Origin: Bacteroidota bacterium
GTDB lineage: Bacteria; Bacteroidota; Bacteroidia; AKYH767-A; OLB10
DNA: 64,000 nt
Assembly (NCBI GenBank): GCA_016722525.1
Contig: JADKJB010000007.1
Span: 248,001 to 312,000, forward strand
Direction: 5' to 3'
The notes beneath the pieces were generated by a model. The model worked only from the letters and a program-made list of their open reading frames with translations. It ran no database searches and was not told where the DNA came from. A program made the position numbers and the translations under genes. Of this stretch, positions 26,773 through 35,877 are shown in pieces (positions within the stretch are counted from its first letter, which is position 1; every line of letters begins with the position of its first letter).

Positions 26773-27420
26773 TTGCTGGCTATTTTAATTCTGGCTTATA
26801 CCTCCATGGTTACAACCATAATTGTAGCCATTTTCGTTTATTTTAATAAATACAAGATTTTTGATTCCGGCAGCCGTATTTTTCGAATTTATTTTTTTAT
26901 TGCTGCCGGAGTTGACATTCTTCTTTTCATATTACAAAGTTTGAAAATACATAATATCGCTGTAATGAACTTATTCAGCCTGGCGCAGTTTTTATTGATC
27001 GCACTCGCGTTAAATCACTGGATGAAGAATGAACTATTTAAAAAAATACTCCGAATTTCAAGTCTGATTGCATTCTCTGCTTTAACTGTGAAAATTCTCG
27101 TTAACATTGAACTGAAAGAATTCGATACTTTCAGCCTTGCGATTGAGAATATAATTTTAGTGATTTGCTCATCTATTGTAATGATAAACCTAACCGGTGA
27201 TACCCGGCAATATCTTTTCAAAAATTATCGCTTTTGGATCACGTTAGCGGTTTTTATATATTTTAGCGTATCTACTGTGGTATTTGCTACCGGAAATCTA
27301 TTAATCGATGATCACGTTTATGTTCGACGCTACACCTGGGTTATCAATTCAATTATGTCAATTATTGCAAATAGTCTATATATAAAAGGAATTCTATGCC
27401 TGCCGATAAAAAAGAATTGA
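26773..27420 (+). CDS. Seven-TM membrane protein, probable sensor partner of the adjacent kinase
   Basis: About 215 aa are composed almost wholly of hydrophobic segments, with roughly seven TMs from LAILILAYTSMVTTIIVAIF to TWVINSIMSIIANSLYIKGI. No ATG precedes the first TM after the in-frame stop at 26746. The TTG at 26773 is the best start, and the first ATG (26806) would cut the first TM. It overlaps the kinase gene by 25 bp, so the two are translationally coupled. It resembles the 7-TM sensory halves often fused to HisKA_3 kinases, here as a separate subunit. Role as input module is inferred from fusion logic and coupling. Confidence 0.65.
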   Translation: MLAILILAYTSMVTTIIVAIFVYFNKYKIFDSGSRIFRIYFFIAAGVDILLFILQSLKIHNIAVMNLFSLAQFLLIALALNHWMKNELFKKILRISSLIAFSALTVKILVNIELKEFDTFSLAIENIILVICSSIVMINLTGDTRQYLFKNYRFWITLAVFIYFSVSTVVFATGNLLIDDHVYVRRYTWVINSIMSIIANSLYIKGILCLPIKKN

Positions 27421-28157
27421 TTTTTGCGGTATTTATAGCCTCATTTATTTTGTTGATTCTTTCAGCGTTGGTTATCTTATTGATATACAATTATTTTCGT
27501 GTAAGAAGCGCACGGGAAAAAGATATCCTCAAAGCTGTTTTTCAAACCCAGGAATCGGAACAAAATCGCATTTCTGAAGATTTGCATGATGACATTGGAG
27601 GAAAATTATCTGCTCTTAAACTTCAAAATGAATTACTCCTGACAGATGATCAGAATGAAGAAAACCGGGAATTGGTTAAGTTGAATTCTGAATTAATAGA
27701 CCGGGTAGTAAAAGATATCCGCCTTATCGTCAGAAACCAATCGTCTAAATACCTTCTTCAAAATGGACTTCCTTCTGAATTGACATCAATATGTTATCAG
27801 TACAAAAAGTTAAAGGGAATAGCAATAGAATTGGATATAAAAGAATTTGAATGCCAGTTGTTGCCCGACTTTCAGGTAGCTCTTTTTCGAGTCCTTCAGG
27901 AATTATTGCACAACTCCATCAAACATTCAAATGCATCCTTAATAAAAATACAATTCATCGAATCTCCCGACATCCTTGAAATCAATTATTCAGATAACGG
28001 AAAAGGATTTGAAACGAAGGATGTCGAAAATGCCGGAATGGGAATGAAGAACATCCGAACCAGAATCAGATTATATAATGGGCAGGTAACCTTCAACAGC
28101 TCACCCGGAGTTGCAACGCTATTCCATTTTCAATTTGAGATGCAACATATTTCTTAA
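27396..28157 (+). CDS. HisKA_3-type sensor histidine kinase
   Basis: This 253-aa protein has one TM near 10-32 (IFAVFIASFILLILSALVIL). The dimerisation and phosphotransfer helix contains RISEDLHDDIGGKLSALKLQ, with the His of the HDDIGG motif. The HATPase_c domain shows the N box LLHNSIKHSNAS, the G1 box YSDNGKGFE and the G2 box GMGMKNIRTRIRLYNGQVTF. It ends after ATLFHFQFEMQHIS. No separate sensory domain is encoded in this chain, and the overlapping 7-TM gene upstream may supply it. A NarL-type regulator begins 82 bp downstream and is the likely phosphotransfer partner. Confidence 0.92.
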   Translation: MPADKKELIFAVFIASFILLILSALVILLIYNYFRVRSAREKDILKAVFQTQESEQNRISEDLHDDIGGKLSALKLQNELLLTDDQNEENRELVKLNSELIDRVVKDIRLIVRNQSSKYLLQNGLPSELTSICYQYKKLKGIAIELDIKEFECQLLPDFQVALFRVLQELLHNSIKHSNASLIKIQFIESPDILEINYSDNGKGFETKDVENAGMGMKNIRTRIRLYNGQVTFNSSPGVATLFHFQFEMQHIS

Positions 28158-28239
28158 TTCGTTTTTAAGTATCTTCGAAGACTGCCTTTAGCTCCGACTT
28201 TTTAATTCAACGGATTGTTTGTATTTTCACGCTGAATTT

Positions 28240-28898
28240 ATGAATACTATCACTGCTTTAATTGTAGACGACCATCAACTGTTCCGCGAAGGAATGGAGA
28301 GTTTATTACGAAAGGTTCAGTATGTGAAAAATGTATTGCATGCTGCAAGCGGCAACGAGGCTGTTTATGTGGCGGAAGAGCAACGTCCTGATGTTATTTT
28401 CATGGATATCAGAATGCCTGAAATGAACGGCATTGAAGCAACCCGCCAAATATCCATGAGAAACCTTCCCGTGAAAATAATTGCACTTACCATGATGGAT
28501 GATCCTCATAACATTGCAAATATGATCAGAGCCGGAGCCAACGGCTATTTATTGAAAAATACAAGTTTTGCAGAATTACAGGAAGCTATACATAGTGTCA
28601 TGAAAGGAGAAAATTATTTTTCAAAATATATTTCACATTTGCTGATGGATAAAGTTTCAGAAAATTTTCGCGACAATAAACATTCAGGTTTCAAAATTGA
28701 ACTGACTCCTCGCGAAAAAGAACTGGTTGGATTAATCTGTCGTGGTTTTACCAATAAAGACATTGCAGATTTACTGGAAATTTCCGTAAAGACAGTTGAA
28801 ACACACCGTAATAATATATATTCAAAACTTCACGTCAGCAACACTGCCGATCTTGCTTTTTTGCTCTGAACGAAGGACTGGTTACGAGAACGACTTGA
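28240..28898 (+). CDS. NarL/LuxR-type response regulator, frameshifted at C-terminus
   Basis: The ATG at 28240 (MNTITALIVDDHQLFREGME) is chosen over the upstream TTG at 28219. The receiver is intact: VDD, the phospho-acceptor in VIFMDIRMPEMNGIEATRQI, Thr in IALTMMD, and Lys in GYLLKNT. The HTH is LTPREKELVGLICRGFTNKD and VKTVETHRNNIYSKL. The printed frame stops after LAFLL at 28869. With one T added to the six-T run at 28857-28862 it continues as AFFALNEGLVTRTT and stops at 28898, giving the usual length. This is probably an assembly error. It pairs with the HisKA_3 kinase just upstream and is encoded in the same direction. Confidence 0.88.
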
Positions 28899-28928
28899 AA
28901 ATTATTTTTGCAGTAATTTGCTTATTTG

Positions 28929-30137
28929 CTATTCTGAAGCAATAATTTCTGAAAAATTCAAATTGTTGTTATTGTTTGTAGGTGGTCGTTCTGTCAAAGG
29001 TAATGAAAAATAAAAAGTAGTGCCATTCCCTTCTGAACTTTCAAACCAGATTTTGCCACCATTCGTCTCCAGAAAACTCTTTGTTAACAACATGCCAATA
29101 CCAGCGCCCTGATTTTGATTTCTGCTACTTGCCAAAGATTCTAAATTAGGTGTAAAGAGCTTTTGTTGCGTTTCGGCAGACATTCCACTTCCGGAATCTT
29201 TAATTACAACCACCATATCATTATCACTATTGTAGGAAGAAATTGTCACGAGATCGCCCTCACCGGAATGTCTTATAGCATTGGCAATAATATTTTGAAT
29301 CACCGAAAGTATCATTTTCCCATCTGCATACACGAAGGTGTTCTTTTTTATATGGTTTTCCAATTTTACATGATTTGCGGATGCTGTAGACTGGTAGGTT
29401 TCTATAGCCTTCAAAACAAAATCATAAATATCTGTCTTTGTCGGAGTAAATACCTGAGAAGCATATTTTATCCGGGCCCATTCAACAAGATAATCAAGCA
29501 TGTTTAATTCTTCCTTAACTGATTTATTCAAATGCTTGAGTAATTTTTTGAATTCAGCAGGATCTATAACATCAAAATCCGATCTCAGATAATCTGTAAT
29601 GGATATCATACGGGCTAAAGGACTTCTGAGATCATGCGATAAAATTGCAAGGATTTTATCTTTATGAGTAATCAATTCCTCAAGATCACCTATATACTTG
29701 TTAATCGCATCTTCGGTTCGTTTATTTTCAGTTAGATCTCGCAATATTTTAACAAAACCAATCGCTTCTCCACTAATACTTTTAACGGGAAATACCTGGC
29801 CTTGGGCATAAAACCTGCTACCGTCCTTACGGATATGCCACCTGTTATTAATAGCCTTTCCACTTTCTAATGCAGCTTTTATTTCTAAAGCAGGAATTCC
29901 ATTTTGTTTATCTTCATCTGTAAAAATAATATCGAAATGCTGTTGAAGTATTTCGCCGGGTTCGTACTGAAAAATAGTAATGGCTCCTGAATTCCAACTA
30001 TTAATTTTAAAATTTGTATCAATTGTGAAAATAGAATAGTCCTGCAAACTGTCAATTACCTGATTAAAAAAATCCTCAACAGGGAATTCATTGTTGCTTT
30101 GGGTCTTAAAAGTTGAACTTCGGATTCTGTTTGGCAT
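28929..30137 (-). CDS. PAS-domain hybrid-type HisKA sensor histidine kinase (cytosolic)
   Basis: This 402-aa protein has no TM. A PAS domain with PAC motif spans about 25-145 (YSIFTIDTNFKINSWNSGAI, RWHIRKDGSRFYAQGQV, AIGFVKILRDLTENKR). HisKA follows with the phospho-His in AILSHDLRSPLARMISITDY. HATPase_c shows VIQNIIANAIRHSGEGD, VVVIKDSGSGMS and GAGIGMLLTKSFLETNGGKI. No receiver domain is fused and no regulator is adjacent in the same direction, so it is an orphan kinase sensing a cytosolic or membrane-permeant cue. It is convergent with the regulator at 28240. Confidence 0.93.
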   Translation of the reverse strand: MPNRIRSSTFKTQSNNEFPVEDFFNQVIDSLQDYSIFTIDTNFKINSWNSGAITIFQYEPGEILQQHFDIIFTDEDKQNGIPALEIKAALESGKAINNRWHIRKDGSRFYAQGQVFPVKSISGEAIGFVKILRDLTENKRTEDAINKYIGDLEELITHKDKILAILSHDLRSPLARMISITDYLRSDFDVIDPAEFKKLLKHLNKSVKEELNMLDYLVEWARIKYASQVFTPTKTDIYDFVLKAIETYQSTASANHVKLENHIKKNTFVYADGKMILSVIQNIIANAIRHSGEGDLVTISSYNSDNDMVVVIKDSGSGMSAETQQKLFTPNLESLASSRNQNQGAGIGMLLTKSFLETNGGKIWFESSEGNGTTFYFSLPLTERPPTNNNNNLNFSEIIASE

Positions 30138-30337
30138 AATATCTTGCTTTAAATTTATCAGTTGGTTAAAAGTGATTTTCGCGCAATAAATAGTTGGTGA
30201 TTGAATGTTTCACAACACAACTCCAATTGTTCAAGTATCCATAACTCATGCCATGTTTATTACACTTTGCATGAAAAATGTTACATTATTTACAGTTTTT
30301 ACTTTATTGATCTGGAAAGGCCCAACAATTCATCCAC

Positions 30338-30368
30338 TTTGTCAATTAACTTTTATCTGCTATTATTG
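30338..30368 (+). promoter_or_regulatory. Bacteroidota promoter for the O-antigen-ligase/TPR gene
   Basis: TTTG at 30338-30341, a 19-nt spacer and TATTATTG at 30361-30368 match TTTG-N19-TAnnTTTG with one mismatch. Transcription would start near 30375. This lies inside the longest open frame (from 30205) and supports the downstream TTG start at 30388. Confidence 0.5.
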
Positions 30369-30387
30369 TACTCACAAAGCTCCTGTT

Positions 30388-32433
30388 TTGAACCTCGCGA
30401 AATTTCTCACCTTCTTTCTAAGTGTATCACTCTTTATTCTGCTGCCATTTGCTTTTTCAACAGATTTGCAGGATGTGGAACAATCTCCAAAGTTTCTGGC
30501 TATTGGTTGTATTGTTGCCGTATCATCATGCATGTCGTTAATTCTTGCCTTTCAGAATAAAATTTCTGTTAAAAAGGATAAAATTTTTGTAATTCTTGCC
30601 CTATTTATTCTAATTCAATTTATTTCATTTGTACGTTGCATAAATTTGGGTGATGGACTGTTTGAGTTTTTGAAATTGTTTCTCTTCTGGTCATTGTTTT
30701 TTGAATTCATTATCATTTTCGTCTCGAATGAGAACAACAAATTGACTTTTTTCCGGACAATTAGCATTTCAGCAATGATTTTAGTGCTGATTTCTCTGGT
30801 TCAAATGATACCAGAAATTTCCGCATTCATCAACAAAGGAAAACCGATTGCAATTAACTATTCCGTGGCCTCCTCACTTGGAAATAAAAATTTTTTCGCA
30901 GAAACACTTTTCCTGATGCTTCCCTTCACTTTGCTGACTGTTTTATATTCCCATAAAACCTGGAAAGTTGTTGCTTTAATTTTTGCATTTATCATTTTAA
31001 TAACACTTGCCATTTTGCAAACATTATCAACCTGGGTGGCTCTGTTTACAGGTGTCGTTTTAATAGTGATTTTGATTGCACGCTTTCATAAAAAAATATT
31101 TTCCAACCCTCAGCATTACAAACTATTCTATTTAAGTAGTGTGAGCGCAGGAATTGCTGTTGTGCTTTCCGGATTCATCCTCGTTCAGGTAACAGGTGCA
31201 TCGCAAATAAAAAACCGGATCACTACATTTCAAAATCTCATGAAACCCGGCAATGTTGAAAACTATGAGTTCTACCAGAATAGCACCTATGAAAGAATGG
31301 TGTTGTGGAAAAATACGTTTAATGTCATTACTGCAAATCCACTGTCAGGTGTGGGTATCGGGAATTGGAAAGTTGTTTCTCCGTCTTACGGATTAGGAAA
31401 TCAAAGGTACATGAATACCGGAGCAATCCGGTACATTCACCCTCACAATGATTTTCTATTGATTGCTGCAGAATCAGGTATTGTTGGGTTGTTATTATTT
31501 CTGTTGATCATCGCTGCACTCATTTACTATTTCTGGATTTTACTCAAAAATGCTGAATCTGCTTCAAAAATATTTTTTCTCCTGATCTTGTTTTTCGGAT
31601 TAACAGGATTCATCATTATTGCCATGGTCAGCACCCCTATGAACCGGTTTTATCCACCCATCCTGTTCATGATGTTTGCTGCATTAATTGTTTCTGAATT
31701 TTCTAAATCAAATCATGCAGCAAAACCAATCAGCAAAAATATAATTGTTGGTATTTTATTTCTGATGTTCACAGGCTCCGTAATTGCATCCATTTCCGGA
31801 TATCACAGATTTAAATCTGACTTTCTTCTTACCAAAACCTTGCGCGAAGACCAAAAAAATAACTGGAACGGCATGCAATCACATCTTATGAAAATAGATA
31901 AAAAATATTTTCCATTAGATGCTACCTCAACTCCCATTGCATGGCTGCAGGGATATGCAGCATTTTATTCCGGTGATCAGGAAACTGCCTTTTCTTTTTT
32001 TCAGGAAGCGGAAAAAGTGAATCCATATCATGTAAAAGTGTTGAATGATTTGGGTACCTGTTACAATTTGAAAGGTGATGCTGCAACCGCAAAACAATAC
32101 TATGAAAATGCACTCCGATTGCAGCCTTGGTTCGACGATGCCATACTTAATTTGTCAATTGTGCATTATAATGCCGGTAATTTGGATTCTGCATACATTA
32201 CTTTGTTGCGGCATACCGATGGAGTAAAGATGGAATCTATTCATGTTTTTAGGACTATACTCCTTGCCAAAGCCCAAACAATTACCTCTAATGAACTTAT
32301 AATCAATGATTTCAATAAGATCTTAAAGAGACCTATTATGATTGTTGAGCTTTTGAAAGGTTTACGAAAACATCATGGCGATTTAAGACCTTTTTATTTA
32401 ATAAGTAATTATTTTTTATTATTTCTAATTTAA
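30388..32433 (+). CDS. O-antigen ligase/polymerase-like membrane protein with TPR tail
   Basis: The open frame begins at 30205, but its first 61 residues look non-coding (rich in Cys and His) and the promoter lies inside them. The TTG at 30388 (MNLAKFLTFFLSVSLFILLP) is preferred, giving about 681 aa. About 12 TM segments fill residues 1-460. The Wzy_C/ligase block is visible as YERMVLWKNTFNVITANPLS, GVGIGNWKVVSP and YIHPHNDFLLIAAESGIVGL, with the family Arg/His residues. A TPR-like region (about 530-620: AAFYSGDQETAFSFFQEAEK, LNDLGTCYNLKGDAATAKQY) follows at the C-terminus. Such proteins polymerise or ligate surface glycans at the periplasmic face. T9SS-related glycosylation ligases share this layout. 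Substrate unknown. Confidence 0.82.
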   Translation: MNLAKFLTFFLSVSLFILLPFAFSTDLQDVEQSPKFLAIGCIVAVSSCMSLILAFQNKISVKKDKIFVILALFILIQFISFVRCINLGDGLFEFLKLFLFWSLFFEFIIIFVSNENNKLTFFRTISISAMILVLISLVQMIPEISAFINKGKPIAINYSVASSLGNKNFFAETLFLMLPFTLLTVLYSHKTWKVVALIFAFIILITLAILQTLSTWVALFTGVVLIVILIARFHKKIFSNPQHYKLFYLSSVSAGIAVVLSGFILVQVTGASQIKNRITTFQNLMKPGNVENYEFYQNSTYERMVLWKNTFNVITANPLSGVGIGNWKVVSPSYGLGNQRYMNTGAIRYIHPHNDFLLIAAESGIVGLLLFLLIIAALIYYFWILLKNAESASKIFFLLILFFGLTGFIIIAMVSTPMNRFYPPILFMMFAALIVSEFSKSNHAAKPISKNIIVGILFLMFTGSVIASISGYHRFKSDFLLTKTLREDQKNNWNGMQSHLMKIDKKYFPLDATSTPIAWLQGYAAFYSGDQETAFSFFQEAEKVNPYHVKVLNDLGTCYNLKGDAATAKQYYENALRLQPWFDDAILNLSIVHYNAGNLDSAYITLLRHTDGVKMESIHVFRTILLAKAQTITSNELIINDFNKILKRPIMIVELLKGLRKHHGDLRPFYLISNYFLLFLI

Positions 32434-32467
32434 ATTGCCTACTTTTAAATTTCAAAATCAAAATATT

Positions 32468-34822
32468 ATGAAAAATTTTTATCTATTAATCATACTTTCT
32501 ATTCTTGTTTCGTTTACTTCCAAAGCACAGATTACGGGAATGTCTGCTACTCAGGGTTGCCCCGGACAAACTCTTCAAACAACCATCACATCCAACGGGA
32601 TGTTTTTACAATCAAGTAGTCCGGCAGGAAACATTTATAGCATTAAGTTAAAAAAGTCAGGATTTGCACCCATAACTATTTTTGATTGGACTAATTGGTG
32701 GGATTTGAACACGCAGGTGATTAATGCTGATACTGTCAATTCGCAATTTGTTGTTAACTCCATTAACCTTGGGTTATATGATTTGGAAGTAATTATTGGA
32801 GATGTATTATACCCGTATTTGAATCAAAATACTTACACTTTACCAAGTGCTTTTACCGTTGTTCCTCCTGATGGTACAATTTCAGGTACCATCTACCATG
32901 ATTTAAACAATAATGGTATAAAGGATGGAGGCGAACCAGCTATTTCCAATCGTATAGTCAGGGCTATTCCGTGGAGTACTAATACAACCGATATCAACGG
33001 AGACTATAGTTTTGATGTTGCCAATGGAACATATTCCTTACTGGTTGAGCCATCAAATTTGCCATACATGTTTGTTACATCTAACCCCGATACAATACAA
33101 GCAACAATTAATAACAACAACTCCCCTGGAAATGATTTTGGGTTGCGACATGCATTAACTTCTGTAACTCCTAATGTTGGGTTCAAAGGTCTGCCTGGCA
33201 TCTTTCAAATAACATCGGATTATCCCATTTTTCAACCCGGTATAAATGCAAATGGAAATGTAACATCCATAACCTTTTTAACACTTCCTAACACTCACAC
33301 AGTATATGGATCTAATTTCATAACTGTAATTGATAGCTTTACAATTCAATTTCAATCAACCCTTCCTATAAACACAAACAATGGAAGTAATCTGGATATT
33401 AGAGTAAATACCTCCGGAACATACAGCGGTACTCATTTTCTAACCGGTCAGTTTAATGTGATTGACGCTCCTTATTATATCTCTGGCTCTATGTTTTTCG
33501 ACCAGAATCAAAACAAAATTAAAGACGGCGGTGAACCCGGAATAAATAATGCTCAGGTGCAAATAACACCAACCAGCTCTTTTGCTTTCACCAATGCTTC
33601 AGGAGATTTTCTACTTGGTTCACTTGGCGGTGCTCAAACGCTTACTCCCGATTTAAATATTCCCGGACTCAGTTTGTTTACTGACTCCGCTTCATACACC
33701 TTAAATGTTACTGGGAATATTTCGGGTAAAGATTTTGGATTCATATCAAACGCCCCTGATTATTCCATCCTTGTTAAAGACCTTTATGTATTCGCCAGAT
33801 GTAATACTAATCAATATGTGAGTTTTAAAGTAAGAAACAACAGCAGCATTGCATATGATACAAAAGTTTGGTTGAAATACGATGATGCTCTAATGAATTA
33901 CATTTCATCTCTTACTCCTCCGTCTTCTGTTTCAAACGATACTATTTATTGGGACATAAATAATTTCCTTCCTTATACTGAAGTCGAATTCAAAGCACTT
34001 TTCGGCTTACCGGGTGCAGGCACCTCAATGGCACTCAGTTCCGGCGCCAGCTCTCTTGATGGTAGTGGAGTTGTTCAATTATCAGCGTATGATAATAAAA
34101 CATATAACATCTTCTGTGCCTGGGATCCTAACGACAAACAGGTAACTCCTGCAGGAATTTTCGCTCAGAATTATACCTTAATGACCGACCCTCTTGAATA
34201 TCTTATCCGTTTCCAGAATACTGGAAGTGACACCGCATTTAATGTATTGGTTCTGGATATTCTCGACAGCGATCTTGACTTAAATACATTTGAAGTGTTA
34301 GGAAGCAGTCATTCGTTGCAAACAGAATTGAAGAGTAACGGTGAACTGCGTTTTGCTTTTAATAATATTTTATTGGTCGACAGTATTGCCAACGAACCCG
34401 AAAGTCATGGTTATGTCCGCTATCGCATCGTTCCTAAAACTGGACTAACCGATTATACTCCTGTAAATAACACTGCACATATATTCTTTGATTTCAATCC
34501 TGCTGTGGTCACCAATACTACCCTGAACACATTGGTATATGTTTTACCTACCGGTGTGGCTGAAATAAATAAGAATAACGATGTGCTTGTTTACCCAAAT
34601 CCGTTTAATCAGTCAACAACCATTTTGTTCGATAATCCCGGTTCCAATAAATACACGTTAAACATTGTTGATATTACTGGTAAAATAGTTGCTCCTGAAA
34701 AAGTTACAAATGGAAATATGTTTGTGGTAGAAAAAAACAAACTCTCCAACGGAATCTATTTCTATAAACTCATCGATACTAAAACTTCGATCACCCGCAC
34801 CGGTAAGTTACTGGTCGAATAA
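32468..34822 (+). CDS. T9SS type A cargo protein with two SdrD-B modules
   Basis: The ATG at 32468 (MKNFYLLIILSILVSFTSKA) gives a clean signal peptide; the open frame from 32435 lacks one. About 784 aa. Two SdrD-B-like modules carry the Ca-type DxNxNxxKDxGEPG pattern (TIYHDLNNNGIKDGGEP and MFFDQNQNKIKDGGEPGINN). A DUF7619-like module has WDPNDKQVTP, YLIRFQNTGSDTAFNVLVLD and HIFFDFNPAVVTNT. The sorting domain is VLVYPNPFNQSTTILFDNPG to IYFYKLIDTKTSITRTGKLL. It starts 34 bp after the O-antigen-ligase gene and may be co-transcribed with it. It is a predicted surface-exposed or released protein, related in domain make-up to the protein at 23017. Confidence 0.87.
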   Translation: MKNFYLLIILSILVSFTSKAQITGMSATQGCPGQTLQTTITSNGMFLQSSSPAGNIYSIKLKKSGFAPITIFDWTNWWDLNTQVINADTVNSQFVVNSINLGLYDLEVIIGDVLYPYLNQNTYTLPSAFTVVPPDGTISGTIYHDLNNNGIKDGGEPAISNRIVRAIPWSTNTTDINGDYSFDVANGTYSLLVEPSNLPYMFVTSNPDTIQATINNNNSPGNDFGLRHALTSVTPNVGFKGLPGIFQITSDYPIFQPGINANGNVTSITFLTLPNTHTVYGSNFITVIDSFTIQFQSTLPINTNNGSNLDIRVNTSGTYSGTHFLTGQFNVIDAPYYISGSMFFDQNQNKIKDGGEPGINNAQVQITPTSSFAFTNASGDFLLGSLGGAQTLTPDLNIPGLSLFTDSASYTLNVTGNISGKDFGFISNAPDYSILVKDLYVFARCNTNQYVSFKVRNNSSIAYDTKVWLKYDDALMNYISSLTPPSSVSNDTIYWDINNFLPYTEVEFKALFGLPGAGTSMALSSGASSLDGSGVVQLSAYDNKTYNIFCAWDPNDKQVTPAGIFAQNYTLMTDPLEYLIRFQNTGSDTAFNVLVLDILDSDLDLNTFEVLGSSHSLQTELKSNGELRFAFNNILLVDSIANEPESHGYVRYRIVPKTGLTDYTPVNNTAHIFFDFNPAVVTNTTLNTLVYVLPTGVAEINKNNDVLVYPNPFNQSTTILFDNPGSNKYTLNIVDITGKIVAPEKVTNGNMFVVEKNKLSNGIYFYKLIDTKTSITRTGKLLVE

Positions 34823-34825
34823 ACT

Positions 34826-34915
34826 GTTGGGCGTTTTAACCCGCTTTACGCTGCAATCTTTGCATCCTCCACTAGCGTTCCGGCTGCAAAGGATTTCCGC
34901 TTCAATCGGTAACGC
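34826..34915. repeat. GC-rich intergenic REP-like element
   Basis: Between a T9SS gene and its terminator lies a locally GC-rich block in AT-rich DNA. It contains ATCTTTGC and, further on, GCAAAGGAT, which form a hairpin. The related words CGCTGCAATC and CGCTTCAATC lie as direct repeats on either side. Similar short elements are scattered between genes in Bacteroidota genomes. Only this copy is seen in the window. Confidence 0.4.
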
Positions 34916-34943
34916 AAACCATTTGTAAAGAAAATTAATTCAT

Positions 34944-34987
34944 ATCAGGCTTGTTTATCTCTGCATAAACAGGCCTGATTTTTTTAT
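34944..34987 (+). terminator. Rho-independent terminator after the T9SS gene
   Basis: The arms TCAGGCTTGTTTAT (34945-34958) and ATAAACAGGCCTGA (34965-34978) pair over 14 positions with one T-G wobble around the loop CTCTGC. A run of seven Ts follows. It ends transcription from 32468 and possibly from 30388. Confidence 0.85.
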
Positions 34988-35219
34988 TTTTCAACTGAGT
35001 GATTTTCAGCGCCGGATTTATAAGTTCCGTTTTCCTTTACATCAGATTATACTTTATTTTTTCAGACAGAGAATTTTTATACATCAAATGGGAAAATATT
35101 TCCACAAACAAAATTCCTGTGCAGTGAAACATACTGATTTAATGTGTAATTTTTTTATGGCATTATTTTTATAAAGATTTAATTATATCACAAATAAATT
35201 AAACTAAAAACTAAACATC

Positions 35220-35801
35220 ATGAAAATGAATTTTGTAAAATATTTCATCCTGGGAGGAGTCGTTTTAACTATAACCGGAATATCCGCTTGCTCTAATAAA
35301 CCCGATGACGCCAAGGAGGCCGCTGAAGAGCGCAATGAAGAAGTCATGGATACAAGAAAAAGTGAAAAAGACGCACAGTTTGTTGTGGATGCGGCTGAAA
35401 TTAATCTCATGGAAATTCATATGGGACAGTTAGGAACTAAAAAAGCAACTATGTCAGAAGTCAAACAGTTTGCTGAAAAAATGGAATCCGACCACCAAAA
35501 AGCGTACAATGACCTTGCTTCGCTGGCCTCTTCAAAAAACATTTCCATTCCTGCTTCTCCTTCAGAAGATACCATGAAAGAACACAAAGATCTGGCTGAA
35601 AAATCAGGTTATGACTTTGACCGTAAATACTGTGATATGATGGTTGATGGTCATGAAAAAGCCATTAACAAATTTCAAAAAGCTGCAGATGATTGTGAAG
35701 ATGCCGATCTTAAAGCTTGGGCCTCTAAAATGCTTCCCGATTTGGCCGCTCATCTTGAAACAGCAAAACTGCTCAAGGAAAAAGTAAAAGATATGAAATA
35801 A
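35220..35801 (+). CDS. DUF4142 ferritin-like lipoprotein
   Basis: This 193-aa protein has a lipoprotein signal peptide with lipobox TGISAC (Cys near residue 22). A helical DUF4142 domain follows: DAQFVVDAAEINLMEIHMGQ, ASSKNISIPASPSED-type loop, and DYDRKYxDMM-like FDRKYCDMMVDGHEKAINKF. It ends with a helix LAAHLETAKLLKEKVKDM. The four-helix bundle recalls ferritin-like proteins. Many members are periplasmic or outer-membrane lipoproteins of unknown role, often stress-linked. The segment after the lipobox is highly charged (DDAKEAAEERNEEV), a flexible linker. It stands as a single gene between two strong terminators, so it is probably monocistronic and may be strongly expressed. Confidence 0.9.
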   Translation: MKMNFVKYFILGGVVLTITGISACSNKPDDAKEAAEERNEEVMDTRKSEKDAQFVVDAAEINLMEIHMGQLGTKKATMSEVKQFAEKMESDHQKAYNDLASLASSKNISIPASPSEDTMKEHKDLAEKSGYDFDRKYCDMMVDGHEKAINKFQKAADDCEDADLKAWASKMLPDLAAHLETAKLLKEKVKDMK

Positions 35802-35820
35802 CTTTTTTATATTTTCCCAA

Positions 35821-35856
35821 GAGACGTGTCAGACTTTCTGACACGTCTTCTTTTTT
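35821..35856 (+). terminator. Rho-independent terminator after the DUF4142 gene
   Basis: AGACGTGTCAGA (35822-35833), loop CTT, and TCTGACACGTCT (35837-35848) form a perfect 12-bp stem followed by TC and a six-T run. It lies between the DUF4142 gene and the convergent T9SS phosphoesterase gene. Confidence 0.9.
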
Positions 35857-35877
35857 ATAACAGTTAAATCATTTGAA

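Noticed and set aside
30205..30387. N-terminal extension of the O-antigen-ligase protein from the ATG at 30205.
   Set aside because: The 61 residues have unusual Cys/His-rich composition, and a good promoter lies inside them.
34826..34915. Possible integron attC site.
   Set aside because: The direct and inverted words do not match attC core boxes, and no integrase or cassette array is near.
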